Source: Caproiciproducens sp. NJN-50
GTDB lineage: Bacteria; Bacillota; Clostridia; Oscillospirales; Acutalibacteraceae
Reading direction: 5' to 3'
DNA: 64,000 bases
Assembly (NCBI RefSeq): GCF_004103755.1
Contig: NZ_CP035283.1
Coordinates: forward strand, 620,001-684,000
The translations under genes and the position numbers were made by a program. Shown in pieces: positions 32,374 through 41,148 of this stretch. Under the pieces are notes generated by a model that was not told the origin of the DNA, ran no database searches, and saw only the letters and a list, made by a program, of their open reading frames with translations. Position 1 is the stretch's first letter. Each line of letters opens with the position of its first letter.

Positions 32374-32724
32374 TCATGTTTCCAACGGTGGGAATACAAC
32401 CAGCAGCAGCATCTTAAAGGCATCCTGCGCAAAAACGGCATGGGGCTTTCGGGAAGGCATAAGAAGAGACTCGCCGGCCTTCAGCACATGTTCCGCGCCG
32501 TTTATGGTAAAACGGCCGGTCCCTTCCAGCACCGTTACAAGCGCGTCGCCTTCGGACACGTGGGTGCCGATTTCCTCTCCTTTGTCAAAGGCGAACAGCG
32601 TGACGCTCAGTGCCGCGTTTTGCGACAGTGTTTTGCTCACAACCTGACCCGGCAGAACTTCCACCTGTTCCGTCAGCCTGAAAACCGTTTCCTGCGCAAT
32701 GTTTTTTATCAGAGAATTCTGCAT
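32374..32724 (-). CDS. Small single-domain cupin protein
   Basis: The 116-residue protein is a single cupin barrel: GEEIGTHVSEGDALVTVLEG near residue 48 and MPSRKPHAV near 90 hold the two conserved blocks. Only some of the usual metal-binding His residues are present (THVSEGD instead of HxH). The gene follows a ferredoxin-like gene after 14 bp and is divergent from a Crp/Fnr regulator. That three-gene arrangement recurs in anaerobes, often near hybrid-cluster protein genes, but the function of the cupin is not known. Confidence 0.85.
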   Translation of the reverse strand: MQNSLIKNIAQETVFRLTEQVEVLPGQVVSKTLSQNAALSVTLFAFDKGEEIGTHVSEGDALVTVLEGTGRFTINGAEHVLKAGESLLMPSRKPHAVFAQDAFKMLLLVVFPPLET

Positions 32725-32738
32725 GGCTTTTCTCCTTT

Positions 32739-33440
32739 CTATTCTTCCAGGACGCGGCCGTCCGTGGAAAGAACCACGACCTGCCAGGGGATCATTTTTC
32801 CGCTGTTGAGGAGAGCCTGCCGGACCGCGTTTTCGATTCCTCCGCAGCAGGGGACCTCCATCCGGACAACTTTTACGCTCCGAATGCGGTTCTCCTTAAG
32901 TATTTCCGTTAGCTTCTCCGAATAATCTCCTTCGTCCAGCTTGGGGCAGCCAATCAGCGTGACGCGGTTTTTCATAAACTTGCGGTGAAAACCGGCGAAC
33001 GCATAAGCAGTGCAGTCCGCCGCCACCAAAAGATCGGCGCCGTCAAAATAAGGGGCTTTGACCGGGACCAGCTTGATCTGTACGGGCCACTGCATCAGCT
33101 CGCTTCCGGCCGGCTCAGCCTCCTCGGGTCGCGCGGCGATAGGAGCCGGATGTTTCAGCATTTTCGCCATGCTTCCGGGGCATCCCTGTGGAATCGCTTG
33201 TTTGAGTTCGGAATGTTTGGAGGCGGCCTCCGCGTCAAAAGCGGGGGCTTCCCGCTCTTCAAACGAAATGGCGCCGGCGGGACACGCCGGAAGACAGTTC
33301 CCGAGCCCGTCGCAATAGTCCTCGCGGACCAGTTTTGCCTTGCCGTTTACCATCGCGATCGCCCCTTCCTGACAGGCGTCCGCGCAAAGTCCGCAGCCGT
33401 TGCATTTTTTCTCGTCTATTTGAATCAATCTGCGTATCAT
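32739..33440 (-). CDS. 4Fe-4S ferredoxin-like protein with C-terminal Cys domain
   Basis: The 233-residue protein starts with CNGCGLCADACQEGAI, a full 4Fe-4S motif. It continues with CDGLGNCLPACP, in which the second Cys of the usual motif is Leu, a variant common in this family. The C-terminal domain (residues 120-225) contains AADCTAYA, LIGCPK and VPCCGGI, suggesting another metal or cluster site. It probably handles electrons in redox or nitrosative stress metabolism. It heads the two-gene unit with the cupin and is divergent from a Crp/Fnr gene. Confidence 0.85.
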   Translation of the reverse strand: MIRRLIQIDEKKCNGCGLCADACQEGAIAMVNGKAKLVREDYCDGLGNCLPACPAGAISFEEREAPAFDAEAASKHSELKQAIPQGCPGSMAKMLKHPAPIAARPEEAEPAGSELMQWPVQIKLVPVKAPYFDGADLLVAADCTAYAFAGFHRKFMKNRVTLIGCPKLDEGDYSEKLTEILKENRIRSVKVVRMEVPCCGGIENAVRQALLNSGKMIPWQVVVLSTDGRVLEE

Positions 33441-33469
33441 CTGTTTTTTCCTCCCATATCTTGTGTTTC

Positions 33470-33498
33470 TTGATTTTCTGTTTTGATTGTACTATACT
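33470..33498 (+). promoter_or_regulatory. Sigma-A promoter of the Crp/Fnr gene
   Basis: TTGATT (33470-33475), 17 bp, TATACT (33493-33498). The palindrome just downstream would overlap the early transcript. Confidence 0.55.
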
Positions 33499-33513
33499 GA
33501 TCCCAACAAGTCT

Positions 33514-33527
33514 GTTGCTTTTGCAAC
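33514..33527. promoter_or_regulatory. Palindromic operator in the Crp/Fnr-ferredoxin divergent region
   Basis: GTTGC-TTTT-GCAAC lies 20 bp before the regulator start and 74 bp before the divergent ferredoxin start. Crp/Fnr dimers bind symmetric 14-16-bp sites of this kind; binding by this protein is inferred. Confidence 0.5.
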
Positions 33528-33546
33528 ATAAAAAGAGTTAATAAAA

Positions 33547-34221
33547 ATGAAAAGCTATTTTCCATTGCTGAAAAATTCTCCGCTGTTTTCTGGAATAGGG
33601 GAGGAAGATTTAACAGAAATGCTTCAATGCCTGAACGCTAGGACCTCCGCTTACCGAAAGCAGGAGATTCTCCTGCTGGAAGGGCGGGAAATCTCCATGG
33701 TGGGTATCGTGCTGGAGGGAAAAGTCCAGATCATCAAAGAGGATTATGAGGGCGGCCGGACCATCCTGACGGAAATCGGGCCGGGGAATCTGTTCGCCGA
33801 GGCGTTTGCCTGCGTGCCCGCACAGCGCCTTCCCGTCACGGTGGTCAGCGTGGAAGAAAGCAGAGTGATGTGGCTGGATTATCGCCGAGTGACGTCCGTC
33901 TGTTCTTCCGCCTGCCGGTTTCATACAAAGCTGATTGAAAACATGCTGACAGTCCTGGCCTCCAAAAACATCCTTCTGAATCAAAAGATCGAGCATCTCT
34001 CGAAACGCTCGACCCGCGAAAAGCTGCTTTCCTATCTGTCCGATCAGGCGGCGGAGAACGGATCGAACGAATTCGATCTTCCGTTTAACCGGCAGGAGCT
34101 GTCCGATTATCTCTGTGTGGACCGCAGCGCGATGTCCGGCGAACTTTCCCGGATGCAGAAGGAAGGAATCCTGAGCTTTCACTTGAATCACTTTGTGCTT
34201 CACAGAGAGAACAGGCCGTGA
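33547..34221 (+). CDS. Crp/Fnr-family transcriptional regulator
   Basis: The 224-residue protein has an N-terminal cyclic-nucleotide-binding-like barrel (residues 15-120) and a C-terminal winged helix. The recognition helix segment reads NRQELSDYLCVDRSAMSGEL. There is no Fnr-type N-terminal Cys cluster, so direct O2 sensing by Fe-S is unlikely; a small-molecule or heme ligand is possible. It is divergent from the ferredoxin/cupin genes and followed by a methionine sulfoxide reductase gene, pointing to redox or nitrosative stress control. Confidence 0.88.
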   Translation: MKSYFPLLKNSPLFSGIGEEDLTEMLQCLNARTSAYRKQEILLLEGREISMVGIVLEGKVQIIKEDYEGGRTILTEIGPGNLFAEAFACVPAQRLPVTVVSVEESRVMWLDYRRVTSVCSSACRFHTKLIENMLTVLASKNILLNQKIEHLSKRSTREKLLSYLSDQAAENGSNEFDLPFNRQELSDYLCVDRSAMSGELSRMQKEGILSFHLNHFVLHRENRP

Positions 34222-34257
34222 CGGATGGGCAATATTCTGAGATTCGGAGGAACTCAA

Positions 34258-34752
34258 ATGGAACCGGACAGACAAATCTATCCTGAAGATCCCTGCGAAC
34301 GGTACCGGCTGCTGCACCGGCAGATGGAAGCCCTGCTGGACGGGGAGGCCGGCTGGACCGCAAATCTTGCGAATGCCGCCGCGCTGCTGAACGGCGCGCT
34401 TCCACAGATCAACTGGGTCGGTTTTTACCGGCTGAAAAACGGGGAGCTTCTGCTCGGCCCGTTTCAGGGCAAGCCGGCCTGCGTGCATATTGCGGTGGGC
34501 AGGGGCGTGTGCGGCGCGGCTGTCTTGCAAAACGCGACGCAGATTGTCCGGGACGTGCATCGCTTTCCCGGGCATATCGCCTGCGACTGCGATTCTGCGT
34601 CCGAGCTGGTGATTCCTCTGCGCGAGGGCGGGAAAATCATCGGCGTGCTGGACATCGACAGTCCCGTTCCCGCCAGATTCTCCGAAGAGGATGCGTACGC
34701 GCTGGAGAGAATAGCGGAACTGATTTCTCAGACCTGCGCGCGGACGGACTAG
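34258..34752 (+). CDS. msrC: Free methionine-(R)-sulfoxide reductase (GAF domain)
   Basis: The 164-residue protein is one GAF domain of the fRMsr type: INWVGFYRL near residue 60, GKPACVHIAVGRGVCGAA near 80, and HIACDCDSASELVIP near 107. The three cysteines (PAC, GVCG, CDC) match the catalytic and resolving Cys of the family, which reduces free Met-R-sulfoxide. The ATG at 34258 has GGAGGA upstream. It lies 36 bp after the Crp/Fnr gene and is probably co-transcribed; a strong terminator follows. Confidence 0.9.
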   Translation: MEPDRQIYPEDPCERYRLLHRQMEALLDGEAGWTANLANAAALLNGALPQINWVGFYRLKNGELLLGPFQGKPACVHIAVGRGVCGAAVLQNATQIVRDVHRFPGHIACDCDSASELVIPLREGGKIIGVLDIDSPVPARFSEEDAYALERIAELISQTCARTD

Positions 34753-34760
34753 AACAAAAA

Positions 34761-34800
34761 ACAGCGTGTCCGTGCGGATTGCATGGACACGCTGTTTTTT
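34761..34800 (+). terminator. Rho-independent terminator after msrC
   Basis: A 15-bp stem (34761-34775 with 34781-34795) is followed by six T. A-rich sequence on the other side may let it serve the convergent peptide-transporter operon too. Confidence 0.88.
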
Positions 34801-34811
34801 GATGCCCGTCC

Positions 34812-35837
34812 TTACGCCGGGGTGGAAACGCCGTTTATTTTGGCAAAATTTTGTGCGGATGAACCGTCGTCATACATATGGCAGGAAACGCAGTGCCCGG
34901 GCATGATCTCCCGTTTTTCCGGCGCCTGCTCCGCGCAGATTTTCATCGCGTAGGGACACCGCTCGTGAAACGTGCAGCCGGAAGGAGGATTGATCGGGGA
35001 GGGCAGATCGCCCTGCAGAATGATTCTCTCTTTTCTGGTGTGCGGGTCCGGAGACGGGACCGCCGACAGAAGCGCCTGCGAATAGGGATGCAGCGGCATT
35101 CCGAAAAGGTCGTCGGTCGCGGATTCCTCCACCAGGTGCCCGAGGTACATGACGCCGACGCGGTTGGAAATGTAGCGGATCACGCTCATGTCGTGAGAAA
35201 TGAAGAGATAAGTCAGATTTTTTTCTTTTTGAAGGTCCAGGAGCAGATTGATGATCTGCGACTGGATGGATACGTCCAGCGCGGAAACCGGTTCGTCGCA
35301 GACGATCAGCTTCGGGTCCAGGATCAATGCCCTGGCCAGCCCGATTCGCTGCCGCTGCCCGCCGGAGAACTCGTGCGGATACCGGTAAAAATGCTCCGGG
35401 CGGAGCCCGACCTTGGACAGAATTTTCATGGTCCGGTCCATCCGTTCGGTCTTATCCTTCACGCCCTGAATCTCGAGCGCCTCCATCAGGATGGAGCCGA
35501 TTTTTTTACGCGGATTCAGCGCCGTGTACGGGTCCTGAAACACCATCTGGATTTTCTGCCGCATGGTGTTCATGTCTCTGTTATTCAGTCCCATCAGATT
35601 CTGGCCGTCGACCAGGATTTCTCCGGAGGTCGGCTCCAGAAGGCGCAGCAGGCTTCTGCCCAATGTGCTTTTGCCGCAGCCGGTTTCGCCGACGAGGCCG
35701 TAGGTTTCGCCCTCGTACAGGGAAAGGGAAATGTCGTCCACCGCCTTGACGGTGTTGACCACTTTGCCCAGTGTCCCTTTGACCGGAAAGTATTTTTTCA
35801 CATGGCTGGCTTGTAAAAAGACGTTTTTTTCCGCCAT
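34812..35837 (-). CDS. Peptide ABC transporter, ATPase subunit F (OppF/DppF)
   Basis: The 341-residue ATPase has Walker A GETGCGKST, signature FSGGQRQRIG, Walker B IVCDEPVSALD and switch SHDMSV. The C-terminal oligopeptide-transporter extension has the Cys pattern CTFHERCPYAMKIC and a later CVSCHMY, which in this family can hold a 4Fe-4S cluster. It powers peptide uptake together with OppD. It is the last gene of a five-gene transporter operon and starts 10 bp after the D subunit gene. Confidence 0.93.
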   Translation of the reverse strand: MAEKNVFLQASHVKKYFPVKGTLGKVVNTVKAVDDISLSLYEGETYGLVGETGCGKSTLGRSLLRLLEPTSGEILVDGQNLMGLNNRDMNTMRQKIQMVFQDPYTALNPRKKIGSILMEALEIQGVKDKTERMDRTMKILSKVGLRPEHFYRYPHEFSGGQRQRIGLARALILDPKLIVCDEPVSALDVSIQSQIINLLLDLQKEKNLTYLFISHDMSVIRYISNRVGVMYLGHLVEESATDDLFGMPLHPYSQALLSAVPSPDPHTRKERIILQGDLPSPINPPSGCTFHERCPYAMKICAEQAPEKREIMPGHCVSCHMYDDGSSAQNFAKINGVSTPA

Positions 35838-35847
35838 TGCGAAGATT

Positions 35848-36858
35848 TCACCCCACTTCGGACGCCGCAGGAACGGATTCGCTTGAAACCGCGTGCCAGC
35901 ATCGCACTTTCTGTTTTTCGTTGACCGGAATCAGGTCCGGCATTTCCCTGGTGCATTGTTCCGTCGCGTAAGGACACCGGGGCGCGAAGCGGCACCCGTT
36001 CGGGATCTGGCTGAGGAGGGGAACCATGCCTTTGATCATATACAGCCGCTCATCGCGTTTCCCGCTGATTTTCGGTATGGATTTCATCAGTCCCAGCGTG
36101 TAGGGATGGGACGGGTGGTCGAAAATCTGATTGACTTCCGCTTCCTCCACAATCTGGCCCAAATACATCACCACAACGCGGCTGCAGGTTTCGGCCACTA
36201 CCGAAAGGTCGTGGGTAATCAGGATGACCCCCATGTTCAGTTCACGGTTCAATTCCACAATCAGGTCCATGATCTGGGCCTGAATGGTCACGTCCAGCGC
36301 CGTGGTCGGTTCATCCGCAATCAGCAGCTTCGGCCGGCAGGCCAGCGCGATGGCGATCATCACCCTTTGCCTCATTCCGCCGGAAAGTTCGTGCGGGTAC
36401 TGGTCGATCCGTTTTTCCGCCGCTGGGATTCCCACAAGCCGGAGCATCTCCAACGCTTTTTCGCGGGCCTGCCGTTTTGTCATTTTCTGATGGATGCGGA
36501 GCGGCTCCATGATCTGGTCACCGATTTTCAGAACGGGATTCAACGAGCTGAGCGCGTCCTGAAAAACCATGGAAATCTGGCCGCCGCGGATGTTCTGCAT
36601 CAGGGACTGCGGGAGCTTCAGAATATCCCGGCCGTCAAACAGAATCTCGCCTTCGTAGCTCGCCGTGTATTTTTCATCGTACAGCCGGAGTATGGATTGG
36701 GAGGTGACGCTTTTCCCGCAGCCGGACTCTCCCACAACGCCCACAATCTCGCCCTTGTTCACGGAGAAGCTGACTCCGTCCACGGCTTTCATCTTTCCGC
36801 GCTCCGTGTTAAAACTGGTGCATAAATTTTTCACTTCAAGTATTTGATTCTGCCGCAT
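35848..36858 (-). CDS. Peptide ABC transporter, ATPase subunit D (OppD/DppD)
   Basis: The 336-residue ATPase has Walker A GESGCGKSV, signature LSGGMRQRVM, Walker B LIADEPTTALD and switch THDLSV. The C-terminal domain CRFAPRCPYATEQC followed by a Cys-His pair is the usual oligopeptide extension. With the F subunit it forms the ATPase pair of a nickel/peptide/opine-type importer. The start has a purine-rich SD and lies 12 bp after the permease C gene. Confidence 0.93.
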   Translation of the reverse strand: MRQNQILEVKNLCTSFNTERGKMKAVDGVSFSVNKGEIVGVVGESGCGKSVTSQSILRLYDEKYTASYEGEILFDGRDILKLPQSLMQNIRGGQISMVFQDALSSLNPVLKIGDQIMEPLRIHQKMTKRQAREKALEMLRLVGIPAAEKRIDQYPHELSGGMRQRVMIAIALACRPKLLIADEPTTALDVTIQAQIMDLIVELNRELNMGVILITHDLSVVAETCSRVVVMYLGQIVEEAEVNQIFDHPSHPYTLGLMKSIPKISGKRDERLYMIKGMVPLLSQIPNGCRFAPRCPYATEQCTREMPDLIPVNEKQKVRCWHAVSSESVPAASEVG

Positions 36859-36870
36859 GATCAGTCCCCC

Positions 36871-37776
36871 TTAATTGGAAAGCGGATCGAGAACGTCCCG
36901 GAGACCGTCGCCCAGAAGATTCAGGCCCAAGACGGCCAGCGCCATGAAGATGCCCGGAAAAACGATCATCCACCACGCCTTGTAAATGACGGTCGCGCCC
37001 TCGTAGAGGATATTTCCCCAGCTCGGTGTGGGAACGGGAACTCCGGCTCCCAGAAAACTGAGAGCCGCTTCCGTGACGATTGCCGTGGCGAAGATGAAGG
37101 AAACCTGAACGATGACCGGGGAAAGCACGTTGGGCGCGATGTGCCTCCAGATAATTCTGGTGGAGCCCGCGCCAAGAGAATGCATGGCTTCGATATAAGT
37201 CTGCTCTTTAACGCTCAGGGCGGCGGAACGGGCAATTCTGGCGATGTCCGGCGTGTAGACGATGGCGAGGCTGACGATCACGTTCTGAATGCTTGGGCCG
37301 AGTACGGCCATCAGCGCGATGGCGAGCAGAATGGCGGGAATCGTTTTCAGGCCGTCGCAGACGCGCATCAGCACGTTGTCGAGAAATCTGTAATAGCTGG
37401 CGTACAGGCCGATGACCATGCCAAAAACCAGAACCAGCGCGCCGACGCCTGCGCCGACTCCCATCGAAATTCGTGTTCCGTAGACCACGCGGCTGAACAG
37501 GTCGCGGCCAAACGTGTCCGTTCCCAGCAGATGGGCGGCGGAGGGGGCCATGAGCCGCTGGTCGACCACCATGGAGTAAGGGCCCTGGTTTGAAATGACC
37601 GGCGCGAAAACGGCGAAAATCACCATGATCAGGGTGATGGCCGTTCCGGTCAGGGCAAGCTTGTTTTTTAAAAACTTTCTTATCTTAAGCTGCCGCTGCT
37701 CTTTCAGGAGGCTTTTCCGAATCTGCCTCATTCCCTCCGGGTTTGCGGCGGAAGTCAAAACTGTAGTATTTTCCAT
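36871..37776 (-). CDS. Peptide ABC transporter, permease subunit C (OppC/DppC)
   Basis: The 301-residue protein has an N-terminal cytoplasmic segment (residues 1-38), a first TM near 40-60 and five more in the core. The family motif LLGTDTFGRDLFSRVVYG follows the first TM. The EAA loop reads YIEAMHSLGAGSTRIIWRHI and the C-terminus has GDGLRDVLDP. It pairs with permease B to form the membrane channel for peptides. It lies 12 bp after the B subunit gene. Confidence 0.92.
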   Translation of the reverse strand: MENTTVLTSAANPEGMRQIRKSLLKEQRQLKIRKFLKNKLALTGTAITLIMVIFAVFAPVISNQGPYSMVVDQRLMAPSAAHLLGTDTFGRDLFSRVVYGTRISMGVGAGVGALVLVFGMVIGLYASYYRFLDNVLMRVCDGLKTIPAILLAIALMAVLGPSIQNVIVSLAIVYTPDIARIARSAALSVKEQTYIEAMHSLGAGSTRIIWRHIAPNVLSPVIVQVSFIFATAIVTEAALSFLGAGVPVPTPSWGNILYEGATVIYKAWWMIVFPGIFMALAVLGLNLLGDGLRDVLDPLSN

Positions 37777-37788
37777 CGTGAAATTCTC

Positions 37789-38736
37789 CTATTCTTCCAG
37801 TCTGACGCGGGGATCCGCAATTCCGTAAAGAATATCCATGATCAGAGTGACCGCGACATTGATGACGGCGATGACCAGAATGACAGCCTGAATGACCTCG
37901 TAGTCTCTTCGGCCCACGGAGTTCACCACGAGCTGGCCGGCGCCCGGGATGTTGAAAACCGTTTCCGTTACCGTTGCTCCGGACAGCAGCGCGATGAAGC
38001 TTTGGCCGACGGTGGTGATGATCGGCAGCAGGGAATTTTTCAGCGCGTGCTTGAACACAATCCAGAAATTCCGCACTCCCTTTGCCTTGGCCATTTTAAT
38101 GTAGTCGCTGCTGAGGACCTCCAGAAGGGAGGACCGCGTCATGCGGGTGATCAGCGCCGCCTGCATCAGGCCGAGCGAAATCGCGGGAAGCGTCAGGTAC
38201 CGGATGAAATTGCCGATCCCCTGGCCGGGGTCTTTGTATCCGGCGGCGGGCAGCCATCGCAGCTTTACCGCGAACAGCAGGATCAGCAGAAGGCCCATCA
38301 GAAAGCTTGGAATCGCGATGCCGCTCATGGAAAATCCCATGATGGTCTGGTCGGCAATCGTCCCTCTTTTCCTTGCCGCCAGAATTCCCATCGGAATGGA
38401 AAACAGGACGGCGAGCACCAGCGCATAAACCGTCAGTGCGAGCGTCGGTCCAAGGTGGCTCCTGATGATTTGGGACATCGGTTCGTTCATGAAGATGGAC
38501 TGGCCCAGATCGCCGTGAAAAACATTGCCCATCCAGATAAAGTACTGCATGTAAATCGGCTGATCCAGTCCCATCGTCGTTCTCAGCGCCTGAATATCCT
38601 GCTCGGTCGCCTGGTCGCCCAGCATGGCCCGCGCGGGGTCGCCCGGAGTCAGATGGACGATAAAAAATGCGACAAAGGAGACGATCAGCAAGACCGGGAT
38701 GAGCGATAGGATTCTCTTGATGATATATTTCTTCAT
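37789..38736 (-). CDS. Peptide ABC transporter, permease subunit B (OppB/DppB)
   Basis: The 315-residue protein has a TM at residues 9-28 followed by the family motif FFIVHLTPGDPARAMLG. Five further TMs follow, with the EAA loop YIKMAKAKGVRNFWIVFKHA and a C-terminal YGIADPRVRLEE. It forms the channel with permease C. It lies 104 bp after the binding-protein gene; a hairpin in between probably sets a lower expression level than that of the binding protein. Confidence 0.92.
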   Translation of the reverse strand: MKKYIIKRILSLIPVLLIVSFVAFFIVHLTPGDPARAMLGDQATEQDIQALRTTMGLDQPIYMQYFIWMGNVFHGDLGQSIFMNEPMSQIIRSHLGPTLALTVYALVLAVLFSIPMGILAARKRGTIADQTIMGFSMSGIAIPSFLMGLLLILLFAVKLRWLPAAGYKDPGQGIGNFIRYLTLPAISLGLMQAALITRMTRSSLLEVLSSDYIKMAKAKGVRNFWIVFKHALKNSLLPIITTVGQSFIALLSGATVTETVFNIPGAGQLVVNSVGRRDYEVIQAVILVIAVINVAVTLIMDILYGIADPRVRLEE

Positions 38737-38766
38737 CCGTTCCCCCTGCTCTCTGAAATAGAAGGA

Positions 38767-38806
38767 GGGAAAGCACCCAAATCCGTGAAAAGCTTGGATG
38801 CTTCCC
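38767..38806 (-). other. Intercistronic hairpin after the peptide-binding protein gene
   Basis: GGGAAAGCACCCAA (38767-38780) pairs with TTGGATGCTTCCCC (38793-38806) with two mismatches. Hairpins at this place commonly stabilise the binding-protein mRNA and lower expression of the downstream permeases. Confidence 0.55.
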
Positions 38807-38840
38807 CGATTTCCCTGATTACCGTACCGTGCGTTTCGGC

Positions 38841-40460
38841 TTATTCATAGATTTTCGTGTTCCAGATGAAGGGTCCCTGGAAATAACCGAGATTTTCCAC
38901 TTTTGTGGTGGCCGCGCTGTAGATGTAGTAGTCGCCGAACTTGCTCCAGGGCAGTTCGTCTTCCCAGCTGTACTGCTGGAGTTCCTTCCAGGCCGCGACC
39001 GCTTCATCGGTGGAAGTGGAGCCGTTGATCTTCTGGAGTCCTTCCTCGATTTTGGGATCGGTTTCCCAGCCGGGCCATGTGGAAGTCATATAAAGAAGCA
39101 TGGTCGGCGTTACAATGGGAGTAAAGCTGGTGATGAACGCGCTGTATTTGCTGGGATCGCTGCGGTAGGTCAGGAAGGTCGCCCAGTCGGAGACCAGCAG
39201 ATCGCACTTGATGCCGACCGCTTCCAGCTCGCTCTTGATGACGACGGCCGCATTGTAGAATTCCGTGTAATCGGACGATACCAGAATCGTGAAGGACTCG
39301 CCGTTGTAGCCCGCCTGCTTCAGCAGATCTTTTACCTTGTCGGCATTGTGCTGGTTGTAGCTGGAGCTGCCGGCGTCCGTGTACCATGTGGGCTGCTCCT
39401 TATACATGTAGCTGGAATCCAGCCGGTAAAAGTCCGCGCTGACGTAGCTGGCTTTCATGATGTCTTCCATGTTGAGCGCCGCGTTGACGGCCTGACGCAT
39501 GAATTTATTGGCGCCCAGACCGGACTTTTTGTTGTAAATCAGCCCCGGGGAACCGCTCATTTCGTTGTAGACCTTCAGGTCGCCGTCGTTTTTGAACATG
39601 TCGTAGTCGTCGATGGGGAGTTTGTAGGCGACATCGTACTGGCCGGACTGAATGCCAGAAACGCGGGTGGAGTCATCCGTGACGAAATCGTAATACACAT
39701 CTTTGATATAGGCATGCTTGTAGCCGGACCAGCCGTCGGTCTGCCCGTCGGTTCCGTAAGGCTGGTAGTCGCCGTACGCCGTAAGTTCAATGTACTGGTC
39801 CTTCGCCCATTTTTCAAATTTGTACGGACCGGTTCCGATGTAGTCCTTGACAAGACCCGTCGACGGGTCGGCGGCATCAATGACGGATTTCGGCATGACC
39901 GCCGCGGACTGTCCGGCGCCGGCAATCAGTTCGTTCAGGTAAAGGGCCGGTGCGGAAAGCGTGATTTTAACGGTGTAATCGTCGACTTTTTCGAATCTCG
40001 ATTTGCCAACCATTGCGCCCGCGTTGCCGTAGCTTTCGATCCAGCGGTTCATGGAAGCGACGACGTCGTCAGCCTTCATTTCCTGACCGTTGTGGAATTT
40101 GACGCCTTTGCGAAGATGGTAGGTGTATTCCGTGTGCTTATCATTTACGTCAAAGGAAGAGCAGAGTTCCGGCGTGGCGCTGTAATCCGATTTTAACGCC
40201 ATCAGACTTTCGTAGATGCTGCCGAACGCGATCTGTCTCGCGACGACGGCGCTGGTTTTCTGGACGTCCAGCGAGGGCGGGGCCGCGTTCATGGCGATAT
40301 GGATTTCGTCTTTCAGGCTGCCTTCCTGCTGAGCGGAACCGGTCTGTCCGGAAGAGGCCGGTCCGGATGAAGCGGAACCACCGGAACATCCGGTTACAGC
40401 GGACAGGCCGAGCGAGACTGCAAGGCAGACCGCCGCAAGTTTCATGGTGAATTTTTTCAT
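38841..40460 (-). CDS. Peptide ABC transporter, substrate-binding lipoprotein (family 5)
   Basis: The 539-residue protein has a lipoprotein signal with lipobox AVTGC at residues 20-24 and a Ser/Gly linker. The family 5 fold follows with YTYHLRKGVKFHNGQEMKADD near residue 108 and DPSTGLVKDYIGTGPYKFEKW near 205. It binds peptides or related compounds outside the cell and delivers them to the permeases. The ATG at 40460 has AAGGAGG upstream; an 11-codon extension lacks support. It is preceded on the same strand by a P-II gene and is divergent from D-amino-acid catabolic genes, so acylated D-amino acids or D-peptides are possible ligands. Confidence 0.92.
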   Translation of the reverse strand: MKKFTMKLAAVCLAVSLGLSAVTGCSGGSASSGPASSGQTGSAQQEGSLKDEIHIAMNAAPPSLDVQKTSAVVARQIAFGSIYESLMALKSDYSATPELCSSFDVNDKHTEYTYHLRKGVKFHNGQEMKADDVVASMNRWIESYGNAGAMVGKSRFEKVDDYTVKITLSAPALYLNELIAGAGQSAAVMPKSVIDAADPSTGLVKDYIGTGPYKFEKWAKDQYIELTAYGDYQPYGTDGQTDGWSGYKHAYIKDVYYDFVTDDSTRVSGIQSGQYDVAYKLPIDDYDMFKNDGDLKVYNEMSGSPGLIYNKKSGLGANKFMRQAVNAALNMEDIMKASYVSADFYRLDSSYMYKEQPTWYTDAGSSSYNQHNADKVKDLLKQAGYNGESFTILVSSDYTEFYNAAVVIKSELEAVGIKCDLLVSDWATFLTYRSDPSKYSAFITSFTPIVTPTMLLYMTSTWPGWETDPKIEEGLQKINGSTSTDEAVAAWKELQQYSWEDELPWSKFGDYYIYSAATTKVENLGYFQGPFIWNTKIYE

Positions 40461-40586
40461 GATTTCCCTCCTTGAGGATAATAAAAAACACACAGTCTTT
40501 TCCCGGGCTTCATCGCCCTGTCGAAAACCGCATGCTTCAGTAAATGAATGCTTGCATTTAATTTTTTCCGCGGATGGGAAAGAAAT

Positions 40587-40928
40587 CTAAATCGCTCCGG
40601 TGCCGCGCTCCTGCGTTCGGATTCGAATGACATCCTCCACGTTTTTAATGATAATTTTCCCGTCCCCGACAATCCCGGTTGCGATTTTACTGCAAATGTC
40701 CGTGACGATCGGTTCCACATCCTTGTCGTCGACGATTACTTCCACTTTCAGCTTGGGCAGCAGGTTCACATTGGTCCGGGTGCCCCGGTACTCGTCCGTA
40801 AAACCCTTTTGGTTTCCGCATCCCATCGAGTTCAGCACGGTCATGCCGCCGCAGCTGTAATCGTCCACAAGGATTGTTTTTACGGTTTCCAGTTTTTCCG
40901 GTCTGATAAACAGGTTGATTTCCTTCAT
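40587..40928 (-). CDS. P-II family nitrogen regulatory protein
   Basis: The 113-residue protein fits the P-II trimer fold. It starts EINLFIRPEKLETVKTIL, has a T-loop region FTDEYRGTRTNVNLLPK near residue 45, VEVIVDD after it, and the C-terminal signature with GDGKIIIKNVEDVIRIRTQERG. P-II proteins report ATP/ADP and 2-oxoglutarate status. The classical uridylylated Tyr context is not evident, and the T-loop is shorter in charge than in GlnB. I chose the ATG at 40928, with GGAGGTG upstream. It stands where an amtB partner is usual, but precedes a peptide transporter operon on the same strand. Confidence 0.88.
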   Translation of the reverse strand: MKEINLFIRPEKLETVKTILVDDYSCGGMTVLNSMGCGNQKGFTDEYRGTRTNVNLLPKLKVEVIVDDKDVEPIVTDICSKIATGIVGDGKIIIKNVEDVIRIRTQERGTGAI

Positions 40929-41012
40929 CGGCTTCACCTCCACGGATCACGAACGATTTTGAATAATTTTTAAAATATGCTGCAAAAATCGCCGCGAATT
41001 AAATTGACTAAT

Positions 41013-41041
41013 ACGATACCGGATATCGCGCTTTTTGTCAA
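41013..41041 (-). promoter_or_regulatory. Promoter of the P-II gene with an operator between -35 and -10
   Basis: On the minus strand TTGACA (41036-41041), 17 bp, TATCGT (41013-41018). The palindrome CGATA-CCGGA-TATCG (41014-41028) sits on the -10 and spacer, where a bound repressor would block RNA polymerase. Confidence 0.55.
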
Positions 41042-41148
41042 CTCAATTTCATTATAAAAGATATTGTTAAAAATAATCTGAAAAAACTTAATTTAATTCA
41101 GGTAAAAACGGATAATATGTTAATAAAATTAATTGTTTGCTCAGAGGC

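Noticed and set aside
38829..40196. Long plus-strand frame opposite the peptide-binding protein gene
   Set aside because: Shadow of a well-supported gene; no homology or start signal.
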